Under the pieces are notes generated by a model. That model was not told where the DNA came from. It did not search any database and worked only from the letters and a program-made list of their open reading frames with translations. DNA of 64,000 nt from NCBI RefSeq assembly GCF_001625195.1, contig NC_054389.1:9234520-9298519 (forward strand), given 5' to 3'. Positions 1 through 10,812 of the stretch are shown here, one piece after another (position 1 is the first letter of the stretch; each line of letters starts with the position of its first letter). A program made the position numbers and the translations under genes. This DNA comes from Drechmeria coniospora. Lineage: Eukaryota > Ascomycota > Sordariomycetes > Hypocreales > Ophiocordycipitaceae.

Positions 1-87
1 ACGACAAGGGATCGGGAACGAAATCGCGACTGCTGCTCCGAATCGACAGCGCCGAGTAAGTGGCATCGGGAGAGCCGGCCGTACGAT

Positions 88-1600
88 ATGTTGGACAAGA
101 CGACCTCCTTTCTCGACAGGCGTCCCTGCGATGTCAAACCGCTCACGGGGCCGTCATGGCAACGCATGGTTCCCTTGCGCCTCCTGCGCATCGCCATGAT
201 CGTCACCGCGGCCATCTTCCTCTTTGGAGTCTACCATTTCAAGGATGAACTGCATCAGAGAGTCCAGCGGGAGAGCGTCCTGCCGCCGGTCGTGCCCCTG
301 GTTGTGGCGGCCGCACCTCCTGCCGCCGAAGCCGCACCTCCCGCCGCCGAGGCCGCACCTCCCGTCGCCGAGGCCGCACCCGCCGCGCAGGCTGCGGTCC
401 CCGCGGCTGATCCTCCGCCGGCTGCCAAGGAGGAGCCGCAGGAGCCCCCGAAGCCGCAGCTGTCCAACCAGGAGTTGTCGATGCTGGCGGCCGGGAACAG
501 CACGCTTGGCTTCCGCTCCATCGAATGGATCAACCTCAAGCACCGCTTCGACCGGCTCGACGCCCTCTCCCTGCAGGCGTACCTGACCGGACTTGACGTG
601 ACCATCGTTCCGGCCGTCGAGCCGGGCGAGATCTTTGACAGCGGGATGCCACCCACCCATCGGCCGGTGGTCAAGACGGAGGAAAAGGGCTGCTGGAGAG
701 CGCATGCCAATGTAAGTCTCTCGCTCCGTCCGAGGTGGACACGGCTATCCCGTATCTGACCCGAAACCCGCTTGTTCGCAGATTTGGGCCAAGATGCTCA
801 GGGAGAACACGCCGGCGACGCTCATCCTCGAAGCGGACGCGACCTGGGACATCAACATCAAGGAAATCATGATGAACTTCAACAAACATTTCACACCCTT
901 CATCATCGAGCAGCGGTTGACGCCCCAAACCGAAGCCGGCTGGTACGCCATGAGGGAGGCCGAGAAGAAGGGCCCCGACCACGTGGAGCAGGTCGACTAC
1001 GACCCCAACGACCCCTGGCACAGCCGATACTGGGACGTCCTCTCCATCGGCCAGTGCTTCGAGGGTGACGCCTTCAAGTGGGCGAGCAAAAAGTTCCCCG
1101 ACCCCCACGTACCCGCCGGCAAGGATTTCTTCGGCGAGACGCTCGGCGAGGAGAGGGTGGTGCGTCAGTCGGGGGGCATGATTTGCACCACCGCCTACGC
1201 CGTCAGCCGGGCCGGTGCCGCCAAGCTTCTTGTCCGCGGCGCCATGGATCTCGACAATCCTGTCGACCAGCTCATCTCCCAGATGATCGCCGGCGGCGGC
1301 CTCAAGGTTTACAGCGTCATGCCCTCCATCATGGCCCAGTGGAAGTACGCGAACAACATCGGCATGGACGCCCGCCACGCAAACAGCGACGTCAACAAGA
1401 AAGAATCGAGCGACCCCCGGATCGACTGGACCGAGGTGAGGAAGACGGGAACCGTTTGGGTCGATAGGGAAAACCACCCCAATGTCGCCTTCAAGCAGAA
1501 TGCCTTGCGCGTCGCTTGGGAACGCATCGTCGGCGACCGATCTCTGACTGATTCCTCCACGGCGGACCCGAAGAAGGAGGAGGAGGAAAAGAAGGAGTGA
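88..1600 (+). CDS. Family 25 glycosyltransferase, type II membrane protein
   Basis: Two exons (88-711, 782-1600), 480 aa; the intron has GTAAGT and CGCAG ends and splits at phase 0. Residues about 31-51 form one hydrophobic segment after a short basic N-terminus, so this is a signal-anchored Golgi/ER lumenal enzyme. A stem of Ala/Pro/Glu repeats (PPAAEAA units, residues ~75-105) links the anchor to the catalytic domain. That domain begins near FRSIEWINLKHRFDRL, the usual start of GT25/LPS-type glycosyltransferases, and continues through LEADATWDI and GGMICTTAYAVSRAGAAKLL. The C-terminus is a lysine/glutamate-rich tail. Known GT25 members transfer galactose or other sugars; the acceptor here is not predictable. 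The start ATG is the first in frame and places the anchor correctly. It borders the metabolic cluster but is probably not part of it. Confidence 0.88.
307..380 (+). repeat. 21-bp in-frame repeat coding Ala/Pro/Glu stem
   Basis: About three and a half imperfect copies of a 21-bp unit (core GCCGAGGCCGCACCTCCC) code for successive PPxAEAA heptads in the stem of the glycosyltransferase. Because the unit is a multiple of three, copy-number change would lengthen or shorten the stem without a frameshift. Confidence 0.8.
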
Positions 1601-2058
1601 CCAAATGCATGCCGGAGCCCTGATGTGGACTGGCGTACCATTGGCAAGAACAGAGGCTCCGAGGGCATGCGCAAGCTTCCACATAACCGTTTCGAGGGTG
1701 TCCCAAGGGAATGGGAGCGACTTCCCACGCTTTCGGCAGCTAATTGGAGTTCAGGAATGGGGGACCACATTCATCACTTTGCCGAATCTAGATCTGCCCA
1801 TAGACGATCGGATATCCTACGTGCCTTGCCATCAGCTAGAGAGAGTAGAGAGTGCTTGGAAGAGCCGAGAATGGCGCACACGGCCACCGAACGGACCATC
1901 TAGTATATTTGTACATTGCATTGTTTGAACAGGAAAGCTCGCTTCCTTACCACAACCACCTGCACCCGGGACGCTGCACATGAAACATCGAATCATCTAT
2001 TGGCATTGTCGTATATGACTCGATCCACCAACGACTTATGGGGGGTGGGGGGTTCCCT
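1601..2058. other. Intergenic, convergent 3' ends
   Basis: Space between the stop codons of the glycosyltransferase (+) and the GST-like gene (-). It should hold two 3' UTRs. No gene, repeat or RNA is recognised. Confidence 0.7.
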
Positions 2059-2953
2059 TTATTTCTGCTCGTACGGATTCACGTTGGGCGTCGCCGTTTC
2101 GATCAACACAAACTCGGGAACCACTCTCTTGACCGCGTCCTGTCCCACGACAGCCAGGAAATGCTTCATGATGTTCGGATGGCCTTCTCTCCACTTTGCA
2201 TCCAGAACCCACTCGAAACCGCGGGAAAGGTAAATGGCAAGCATAATATCCGCTGCTGTCAGGTGGTCACCGATGAGCCACTGCTTCCCTGCTACGAACT
2301 CCTCTAGCCTCGTCAATAAAATCAGGGACTTGGCCTTGCCTGATTCCACTGTCGAGTAGCTGTACGGCGGTGGGTCGATGAAACCAGGGATGAGCGGTAG
2401 GAACCTGCAATGTCAGTCGAACGGGACGGTGGCAGGAGACGTCACTCTCCCCGTTTCATATGGATGGCTCGTACCATAATGCCAGCGTGGGCAGGAGCTC
2501 TTGGTTGGCCCAGCTCATCAGCGCCAGCACGCTCGCCTCTTGCTCGCGAGATCCGTCTCCGAGAAGGGCCGCGTTGTTGGAGAACTTGGAAAGATACTGC
2601 CCGAAAGGAGGATGAGCAAGCGTTCATTCTCGTTCCAACAGCCAAATAGCATTGCACCCGGTGCCTACCGTCACGATGGCAATCGTCTCCGTCAATCGCA
2701 AGCCCTGCATCTCGATGCCAGGTATTTTGCCCTGGCTGAGCGGAAACTTGGCCATGTACTCGGTTTTGCCCACATTCTGGCGTGGAATCACCTCCACAAG
2801 CTTGACTGGGATTTCTTCGAGTTCTGCCTGCGGATGAGGTACTCGTTAACTTATTTTGCAAAGCAGAGGGGATGAGAAGATGCTGCAAGTAGGACTGACC
2901 ACGATACGCACGATTCGCGTACGAGGGTTTCGCTGTACATTGGATCTTAGCAT
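2059..2953 (-). CDS. Glutathione S-transferase-like protein (EF1B-gamma class)
   Basis: Four exons on the minus strand (2953-2900, 2827-2669, 2596-2475, 2404-2059), 226 aa, with in-frame junctions throughout. The N-terminal thioredoxin-fold half contains NPRTRIVRIV, KLVEVIP and the cis-Pro/substrate-loop region GKIPGIEMQGLRLTETIAIV. The C-terminal all-helical half contains WLIGDHLTAADIMLAIYLSRGFEW, the alpha-helical domain signature of fungal EF1B-gamma-like GSTs. It lacks the C-terminal EF1G domain, so it is the short stand-alone form often found in fungal metabolite clusters, where members conjugate glutathione or assist isomerisation. It is the first of seven contiguous small-molecule genes; the substrate is unknown. 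The first exon is only 18 codons, and the start ATG at 2953 is the only suitable one. Confidence 0.88.
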
Positions 2954-3764
2954 CCCTTTGGGCGGCTATGTGCATGTAGGAGATGCGGCCTGTTGTACCT
3001 CATAGCCGTATAACTGTAGAGACATTTCCTTTAACAATGGATTTCTCACTGCTCTTGGTTTCGAACCACTTTGTTTGAGAATCACCGACGATGAATGGGC
3101 TATATAGGCCAATGTGTGATATCTCGGGCCGATTGGTACCGCTCCGTTGTCGTGATCAACTTTGTGTGGAAAACTGCAGGGTTTTACTCTCTCTACCAGT
3201 AGGAAAATGACACAACTGGCTGGGTGTCACCTTATAGGAGATAGATGGATGGCCAGATCCTTGCGTTTAGTAATGATAGGTGCTCCCAGACCCGCCCACC
3301 AACCTACTCCAGCTCGGCCCGAGAGGCATGTCCTTACCCGCCAAGGTCATGTTTGCTGCTCAACGAACGAGGCGGCTACAGATACCGTAGTATGCAGTAT
3401 TGATGTGGTGTAACAGGTTATGTGATGACAAAGTGACTTGTTATTCTCATCGACTCCGATGGCAAAATCCCGCATGAAACATATTGTCATGCTATGAATT
3501 GGGTACGTGCAGTAAAATTCACAAGGGCTCAAATATACTCCAGCTATCCATGAAAGTAGTCTTGCATGCATCATTCGATGCAATTATTAATACACGTCCA
3601 CGTCGTCATTACGATGTATTATTTCTTCGACGGAGAACCACACTGCCTCCATCAACCAAAGATGTCATGCAAATGGTCTGCAGAACCTCGCCCACACCAA
3701 CAACGCTCGCTATAGAATCATAACCACACACTCTCTACTCCATTATAAAATTTCCCAGATGATT
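2954..3764. other. Intergenic, tail-to-head spacer
   Basis: Lies between the MFS gene's 3' end and the GST-like gene's promoter (both minus strand). AT-richer than the coding DNA; no ORF with recognisable content and no tandem repeat. Confidence 0.65.
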
Positions 3765-5986
3765 CTAATTCAAGGCCGCTTTTGGAGAAAGCAAAGAGAG
3801 CGGTAGTACCAACGTCGTAGCGATGATCGGGATGACTATGGGGACCGGTTCGTCAGCCTCTGCCAGTCCGAACTGAAGCAGCTTTGGAATCAACTCACTT
3901 GAAACCAGTTGAAAACTTGCCAGGTAACTGAGGCGAACGATATCTCGCAGAGCTTCTGGAACCTCCAGGATGCCTGAATGGTTGAGGACTTGTCCGACAA
4001 CCTATCGCCGTCAGAGATGGCTTCTTGGAGCTGAAGGCAAATGGGGCGGGTGTTCGGGGCGCCTTCAGGAAACTGACCTTGACTTTGTTCGGAATGTCAT
4101 CAAGCGCCACCATTAGTGCGCTCTCAAAGGTCGAGTGAAAGGCAACAGTCGACACGGCTGTACCAATGATGCCACCAACCTGCTGAGAGAGATAATATAG
4201 ACAGATGGCAGTGCCTTGGAACGAATGATCGGCAGAAACGGTAAGCGCCGTGAAGGTGCATGCCAACACGACCCCCAGACTGAGGCCGGCTGGCAAGGAG
4301 TAAAGCCATTCCCACGGTAGCTGCTGCTCAACGCCCCATCGAATGGTGATGAGGAGATATACCAAGACCCCTAAAATAGTGGAGGAAATACAAAGAACAT
4401 TATACCGGTGGCTTCTGCATTCGCACATCCATCAGCGAGGTTGTTAAGCGGCAAATAATGTTTGTGGATAGCCAACGAACCTTTGGATGATCAGTCCTGC
4501 AATAATCGATCCAACGGTGAATCCGATCGGCGAAGGAATCAGGTGAATGGCGGCCGTCGTTAGGTTGATCTCCCTCGTCCAGAGAAAGTATGGAGAAAGA
4601 CTCGAGACGTGCTGGCAGGAGGTCAGTGCCTGCCTCTTTTCAGTGTTTCCAGGCGGGGAGTGCCTTCAACCTACCGCTTGACGGCCAAACAGAAGCAGGA
4701 TTTGGATAAGAAAGTAAATGGATGATGTGGTCTTAAGAAACGAGAGAGGGATCAACGGCTGCTCCGCGTGATAGGCCTCGATGATTATGAACAGCAGCCC
4801 TGCAATTAGGGCAAGAAGAAGCAGGATCCATGTGTGCCATGTGTCCCCTTTACCCCAGAGTTCAATGGATGCGAGCAGACTGGTGATGGTGACTGCAAAG
4901 CATGCGATTCCCAGGTAGTCAATCCTGCTTGAGGATGGAGAATCCTGCGCTTGATTGCTCGTGCTTGGTTGTGAGGTTGACCACAGAGTAATAAATAGAA
5001 CACCGCAAAAAAGAGTGGTTGGAGCCTGGACCAGGAAGGACCTATGTTTGGCTTGGTTAGCGAACTCAGCACCGACCCGTCTCTTCGGTTTCTCTGCTCA
5101 CCATCGCCAGCCAACTGCATCGGCTATGAAGGCGCCCAAGGGCCCGCCAAATGCTCGTCCAGAGACGTTGACAGCGTTGACGAAACTTCGTACGAGCGCG
5201 ACCTGGTTTGGTGGAACGCTGTCTGATGAATGAAAATGGTCAGAACGACGAGAAGATGGAGGCCAACATTGGCAGGGTGTAAGATTTGAAGTGCTTCAGT
5301 ACCAGTAATGACGACTGAAATAAGGGCAACAATGCCAGCTCCCCCGAGGCCCGTGATTATTCGACCGACGATGACGTGCCATAACCGCAACCCTGCTCCC
5401 CTGAAATCGTGTGTCAGAAGACGAATTCGTTCAAAGGGGACCTATGGGGAAGAAGTCGCTCACGAGAAAAGAATGCCGATGCTGAATAAGGCGTAGGAAG
5501 CAGCCAACGGGGCCTTGTGTCCGTACGTATCGCTCGTTTTGCCGTACTTCGTAACAGAAACCCAGTTGTTAGCAATGCATTCATTACCCGGAAACCCCTG
5601 ACACTGGACAGGGCATGGAACGACATACCACTGGCAATGCAATGCAGTACCCCAGATTGTACCCCGTGAGTATCCACGCTTTGTCAGAGACCGCGTCAAA
5701 CTGCGATGCTATGGTCTCGTACGTGACCATCAAGAATGATTGGTCCGCTCCGGCGATGAACACACCTGCAGATCAAACATGGTCAATTGAAGCCATACAA
5801 ACGTACCAAGAAATGCATACCAACCAACGCGAGACAAATCCCGACAGTTCGACGCCAGGAGGAGATGTACGTTTTGTCAGCAGCCTGGGGAGCGCCATCG
5901 TCGGCGTCACGACGAAGCAAGGGCGTTCTCTCGGTCGAGGATGAGATTATTCCGGCTGACCTGTCCGTCTCCGTTTGTTGTATCAT
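3765..5986 (-). CDS. MFS transporter, DHA2-type with 14 predicted TM helices
   Basis: Ten exons (5986-5821, 5765-5629, 5546-5464, 5400-5303, 5222-5102, 5041-4675, 4611-4481, 4414-4078, 4001-3899, 3835-3765) give 537 aa with continuous frame. MFS motifs include FIAGADQSFLMVTYETIASQ in TM1, YGKTSDTYGHK (motif A) and the motif C-like region GRIITGLGGAGIVALISVVI. A soluble N-terminal tail of about 45 residues precedes TM1 and carries ERTPLL, an acidic dileucine sorting signal like those in vacuolar basic-amino-acid transporters. Drug:H+ antiport or vacuolar amino-acid transport are the likely roles. The last intron (3836-3898) is 63 nt and stop-free, so it could be misread as coding; removing it gives a cleaner final TM helix. 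It sits inside the metabolic cluster and is the natural exporter or vacuolar loader for its product. An in-frame TTG lies upstream; ATG 5986 was chosen. Confidence 0.88.
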
Positions 5987-7482
5987 GATGATGTTCAACA
6001 GAAATTCAGCGTAAGAAGTGAAGCTATGAGTGAAAGAAAATTACCGTCGACCAGCTGTGGAAGGAACGCTTTCTGCCGATACAGCGACTCCTATAGTGGG
6101 GGCAATGGGTACGAAGCAGAATATTCACCTCAGCACCTACACACGCGGTTCCATCCTATTCGATTCGATTTTTGAAGGCGGGATACTAAGAGAAGCTGAA
6201 TGAAAAAAAGACTTCAAAGGCAGATGGGAACCAGGCTGGCTTGGCTCCTTGATTGCTTGGAGCTCGGATAGAATCGATTACGGCTTGCTCAACGAGCTCG
6301 GACTTGAGCTTCGACCACGAGTCCTCCATAAACCTTGGTTGACACACCGCCGCTTACTTACTCATATTACAGGGAAAAGAAAACATGAAAAATTGAAACT
6401 ACGCACTCGAATAGGACGAAAGCATGGACCAACACCATGGTGCCGAGGGCGATTGATATTCAATGGTTCCGAATCGTTGTCTCGGATGATACGTAATAGT
6501 CCAACGAACACCTAGGAGTACGGAGCGCTTGCCGATTGTACGAAGACGGGGATAACTGTCCACCCGCCGATCAGATCCCCCCCCCCCCCCCCCCCCCCCC
6601 CCCTTCCCCCAGAGCATGATGTTGCCTGTAGTTTTTCATAGCTCGTCCGTCCGTAGTAGTGCTTGGGAACCAGGTCTGTGTCACAGGTGCGTCAATTAAT
6701 TTCAGCCGTCTAATCATACACGCCCCGAGCTGAGCACAAGTACTCCGTCCTCCGTAACACCTCTCATATTAGTAAATTGTAATGAAACATGTCCGATCAG
6801 ATGGTAGACTTGTACAGATACCTGCGTACGAGGTATCCATACACGTAGTCGTAATGGGATGTGAGTCTCTGGCGTTGATAATTCGCTGGCCGATGACGAT
6901 TCGAGGACGAATCAGGTGCCGCAGTCTCTTCAGCGTTCGTCAAGAGGATACGCAAGACATGGACCCCCCGGGACTGCCCATTCAATTTGGCAATCAAAGG
7001 ATGCTTGTGGGAGCTGAGACTGGACGGTTTCGGGGGTAGACGATGGGGTACTATGGCAGTGCAAGGGCTGTAATCTCTTGGAAAAAATGATTCAATGCTT
7101 TGCAAGCTGACGATGACGTACGTAAGCCATTCCTTTCAGTGATTGGAGGAGAGGTCTTGAAGCGTGAGCGACAGAAGCGTGGTTTACTTGCTAGCTTGGT
7201 ATTCTCTGCTATTCCCACCGTTCCTGTGACCTGACTGTTATTACTCAATTCGTAAACATACGGAGTAATGCGTGATTACTAATTCCTATGCAAATATGTT
7301 GTACAAAGTAACGTAAGGAAAGAGAACCGTCCGTTGCATATAGTGAATAACCATTGTCTTAATGCCTCTGGCATGGTGCGTAATCCCCAACATCACTGGA
7401 GAAGCTCCCGAGTGATGCCAAACTATCTGAACTCAGCGAATACAACAAATACCTGATCTACGGTACCCGCGTAATTCATTTC
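5987..7482. other. Intergenic region, 1.5 kb, no gene seen
   Basis: Contains the promoter of the MFS gene on its left and the 3' flank of the dioxygenase gene on its right. Small ORFs here lack family features and are probably chance. The only striking element is the long cytosine run at 6577-6603. Confidence 0.6.
6577..6603 (+). repeat. 27-nt poly-C homopolymer
   Basis: An uninterrupted run of 27 cytosines read directly from the sequence. Such tracts are prone to length error in sequencing and to slippage in the cell, so the exact count should not be trusted. Confidence 0.97.
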
Positions 7483-9017
7483 CTACGGATCGATATTCAT
7501 CGTAGTGACGGCTTCTGCATTCAGCCCATCTTGATCCCAAAAACTAGCCATGATCCTGCGATCCCCAGTCCAAGGCAGACGAGAGTGTTGCACAGCAAAG
7601 TTCTAACAATTACGTCAGCAACAATACAACTATTCGTGGAGAGGCACCTACATCGATAATGAGGACATCACCAATCTCCCAATCAATTTCAACGGCGAAC
7701 TCCTGCTGCAGGCCATGGACAGTATCAAGATCCTTCTCAGGAATGAGCTCATCCTCTGGAACGCCAGCATACTGTACGAATATTGTATGAGAAGAGAGCA
7801 TTTATAGACGAAAACAGAAAAACCGGATACGAACCATCGGTGGAAGATAAACATTCTCTTTACCGTCTTCATTGATCCAAGTATGAGGAGGGTCGAATGT
7901 CTTTCGGTTCTTGGCGTTGATGTATCGAGATCCCAATGCCTGGAGTGAGATCAACATTAGCTAGCCAAGGAAACAGAGTGTTCGGTTGGAGCATCATACC
8001 GTGAACAGGGTATTAGTCTTGCGCGTCGGGTGTACGCGAAGCCCTAACATAGTCAGCGTCACTGGTTGGAGCCGCGGATGGTCAATCAAACTCACCCGGC
8101 ACCCGTTGATAGACATCAACTCCATCACTTCTCCAGACCCAATCGAACCCCCTCTGCTGCCAGGCTGGCAGTTCCATATCCTGCATGTTGCTATCCTTCC
8201 ACCCGCCCAGCCGCGCTAGCTCACGAATCCTGCCCTCGACAATGTGTCGCTTTTCTTGCTCTGAAAAACTGGAAATATCTTGACCATCTGCTGGACCGAA
8301 GGCCGTTTTCTTATACAGGCCGTTGCCAAAAAAGATGCTGTCTGATTCCGCCACATGGTGAGGTGCTGGGTAGGAGAAGCCCTTGTCGACGCAGGCCTGT
8401 AGAAAACGTGGACATGCAGCTCTGAGCCGGTTACAGACAGCTAAGGACGACGAGATGCCCGTTTTCCCACCAGACTCGGCAGGCTTAAGGCAGAAAAAGA
8501 CGACGTATGCAGGATGGGACGGAGAGATGCTAAACTCGCTGTGCCACATAATAACATGCGAAGGGGGCCCTCTGGCGATGATCAGCAAAGGCACACAAGT
8601 ACACTGAAGGATGGAACTGTACTCGTTGACGGTCAGCACGTTCTTGGCCCTGACCTTTCGCAAGACATTCATTGCCACCGGGTCGTATGGATACCACGAG
8701 GCTTTACCGGTGCCAGACAGTGCATCGAGAAATTGAGAAAAGTCGTCCACGGAACGAAGGGGAAGTGATTTAAGATAGACGGCACCCCCATTCTGGTCCA
8801 AAAGGGTGCGGATTGGGTTGGATTCGAGCGTATCGCCATGTCGCGGCGAGAGTTCAGTTCGAACAGACTCGAGGACGTCCGCGACGGTCACTGCAGAGTT
8901 GGACGGCTCTATCACGAGTGGGAACGGCACTGTGGGCTCGCCGGGCTTGGGGACGATTTGGATGTGCTTCTGAAACTCTTGCGGCGATGGCAACCAGAAC
9001 TTACTAACAGATGGCAT
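7483..9017 (-). CDS. Fe(II)/2-oxoglutarate dioxygenase, TfdA/clavaminate synthase-like
   Basis: Six exons (9017-8623, 8571-8096, 8043-8000, 7939-7835, 7771-7652, 7602-7483), 419 aa. The TfdA/TauD-like core shows WHSEFSISPSHPAYVVFFC (first metal His with an acidic partner, H-x-E), ESGGKTGISSSL, and distally DNFAVQHSRLPWTGDRRI, which holds the second metal His and the 2-oxoglutarate-binding Arg. These proteins couple 2-oxoglutarate decarboxylation to hydroxylation, desaturation or ring formation on small amino-acid-like substrates. Intron 1 (51 nt) is a stop-free multiple of three and would insert residues just before the metal site if retained. The start is ATG 9017; an upstream in-frame TTG is not a credible start. 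It is divergent from the aldolase gene across a 724-nt shared promoter. Substrate unknown. Confidence 0.9.
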
Positions 9018-9741
9018 GATGAGATGAGAATACAAGTCGCTATCACAAGTCCAATTGGCAATGCCAAAATTCTCGGCAACTAAGACGAAAATTTCAAGTT
9101 TTCTGCTGAATATTGGCGATACATGACTATATTTTACACAGTAGACGATACAGATGACAGTAATGAATCAAGGCCTTGATACTTACTTTGGCATATTTGA
9201 CCCCCTCCCCGACACCCCCTGGCCTCTTTTGTCCCCTCTCCGACACCCCCTGGCCTCTTTCGTCCCCTCTCCTTTCCTCCATTTCTGTCTCGGAGCAGGA
9301 TGGAACAGTAAGCGAAACGCAACAAATGCGGTTGCATTGCATGTAGTAGCTAGGAACAGCAGCAACATCAGGGATTAGCTGAAAACCCCCCCTGTAATTT
9401 GTGCTGAGTCCGGCACATGCGCTTTTCAGCCAGCCATTTCTCGTACCTACTGTGATCTGCATCTCGGCAACTGGGTGTGACGGGTGGCGCTGGATTAGGA
9501 CAAATAGGTTCTTCGGAAGAGGAACCATCTTGTCGATGGCTGCTCGTCCCAACCAGAGTCTCAAGGGTCGCGTCGGGCTTCTCCGGCGAGATCAGGGCGA
9601 TCGACTCAACACAGTTCTGCTCTGGGTTCAACTGATTTGACTGCCATTGTCTCGACTCTCCGTCTGCAACTCATCTTGCACTAGCCGGACACGATTTCCT
9701 TCACGAACCGATTTTTCAGCACCCCGGATCCGAGCAGCATA
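9018..9741. promoter_or_regulatory. Shared divergent promoter, dioxygenase/aldolase
   Basis: The only sequence between the start codons of two oppositely transcribed genes, so it must serve as promoter for both. It contains a pyrimidine-rich tandem duplication (9198-9270) and, about 10 nt before the aldolase ATG, the 8-bp palindrome CGGATCCG. CGG/CCG pairs are typical of Zn2Cys6 regulator sites, but this single site is weak evidence. Confidence 0.55.
9198..9270 (+). repeat. Tandem duplication, ~31-bp C/T-rich unit
   Basis: Two near-identical copies of a unit containing GACACCCCCTGGCCTCTTT followed by GTCCCCTCTCC lie in the divergent promoter; the copies differ by single bases. Confidence 0.75.
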
Positions 9742-10812
9742 ATGGTCAACGTTAAGGACTTCAACGCGCCAAACCTCGGCCTACCAACTAACCTCCGAGC
9801 GATTCTTCGCACCGGAGAAGTCCTTTGGGGAACATGGTGCCACATCCCAAGCGAGGAAGCGGCTCGTATCGTGGCCTTGCTGCCGCACGAGTTTTGCTTC
9901 ATCGACGGGGTGAGCAAAGACGCAGAGCCTCTCTTGGCCAAAGTTCCTTGATGCTAACAGTCACCACCTGCTTTCTGCCCACAGGAACATTCGCCCCTGG
10001 GACCTGTGGAGCTTACGGCTGTGACGCGAGCCATCAACTTCTTCTCGGGAGGTTCCATGGTGCCCATCGTGCGCGCCACGACGCCTGAGATGGTCAACCA
10101 CGCACTCAATGCTGGTGCAGGCGGAATCGTCATGCCACACATTCAGACAAAGGACCAGGCCGAAGCCCTCGTTCGCCTCGTGCGCTTCCCCCCACGAGGA
10201 GACCGCAGCGTGCCACCAAACGCGCTGCTGGGCAGGCAAAAGGATATGCCGCCAGGGGTGCGAGCTTTGGATATCTGGAACGACCACGTCGCCGTATTCG
10301 CACAGGTTGAAGACGTTGACGGGCTACGTAATGTCGAAGAAATTGCAAGTGTGCCTGGTGGTAGGTCGACTTTGCCACAAATATCCCACCCACTCCATAT
10401 TCTCATGACACGCAATTTCCTCCCGAGAACCATACAGAGGCCGATTGCTGACGAGTCATATTTTCTGGTCTTAGTCGACGCCATCATGGTTGGAGGCTGG
10501 GATCTGCAGTCCTCGCTTGGTATTGAGCCAAGTTTCGCCAGCACCCATCACCCCCTGTTTCTCGAGTCCATCGAGAAGATTCAGCGTGCGGCGGATGCCA
10601 ACGGACTGGCCGTCATGGGTGGTGGCATGCCTGATACTCTTCAGGACCGCATTAGGCTCGGCTGGACGCTCTTCATCTGCAATACAGACGCCGCAGGAAT
10701 CCTCAACTGGGGCGAGCAAGCTCTTGAAAAGTACAAAAAGATTGCGGCGTCAGCGCAGAAAAAGGAGCACAGGAACGGTACCGTCCAAGAAGGAGTTACG
10801 GATGCTGAATAA
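9742..10812 (+). CDS. HpcH/HpaI-type aldolase
   Basis: Three exons (9742-9909, 9985-10360, 10475-10812), 293 aa. The TIM-barrel signature is intact: WGTWCHIPSEEAARI, DGEHSPLGP (catalytic His region), IVRATTPEMVNHALNAGAGGIVMPHI, AEALVRLVRFPPRGDRS, AQVEDVDGLRNVEEI (metal-ligand Glu) and VDAIMVGGWDLQSSLGI (metal-ligand Asp). Family members reversibly condense pyruvate-type donors with aldehydes to give 4-hydroxy-2-oxo acids, or cleave such acids. Intron 2 (10361-10474, 114 nt) is a stop-free multiple of three and would add 38 residues in the barrel if not removed; GTAGGT/CTTAG ends and family alignment support splicing. In the cluster it could make or trim a 2-oxo acid that the nearby aminotransferase then uses (inference). 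Confidence 0.92.

Noticed and set aside
3040..3080. TTCGAAACC-like T-arm on the minus strand near 3060
   Set aside because: Stem pairing fails and no cloverleaf can be completed upstream.
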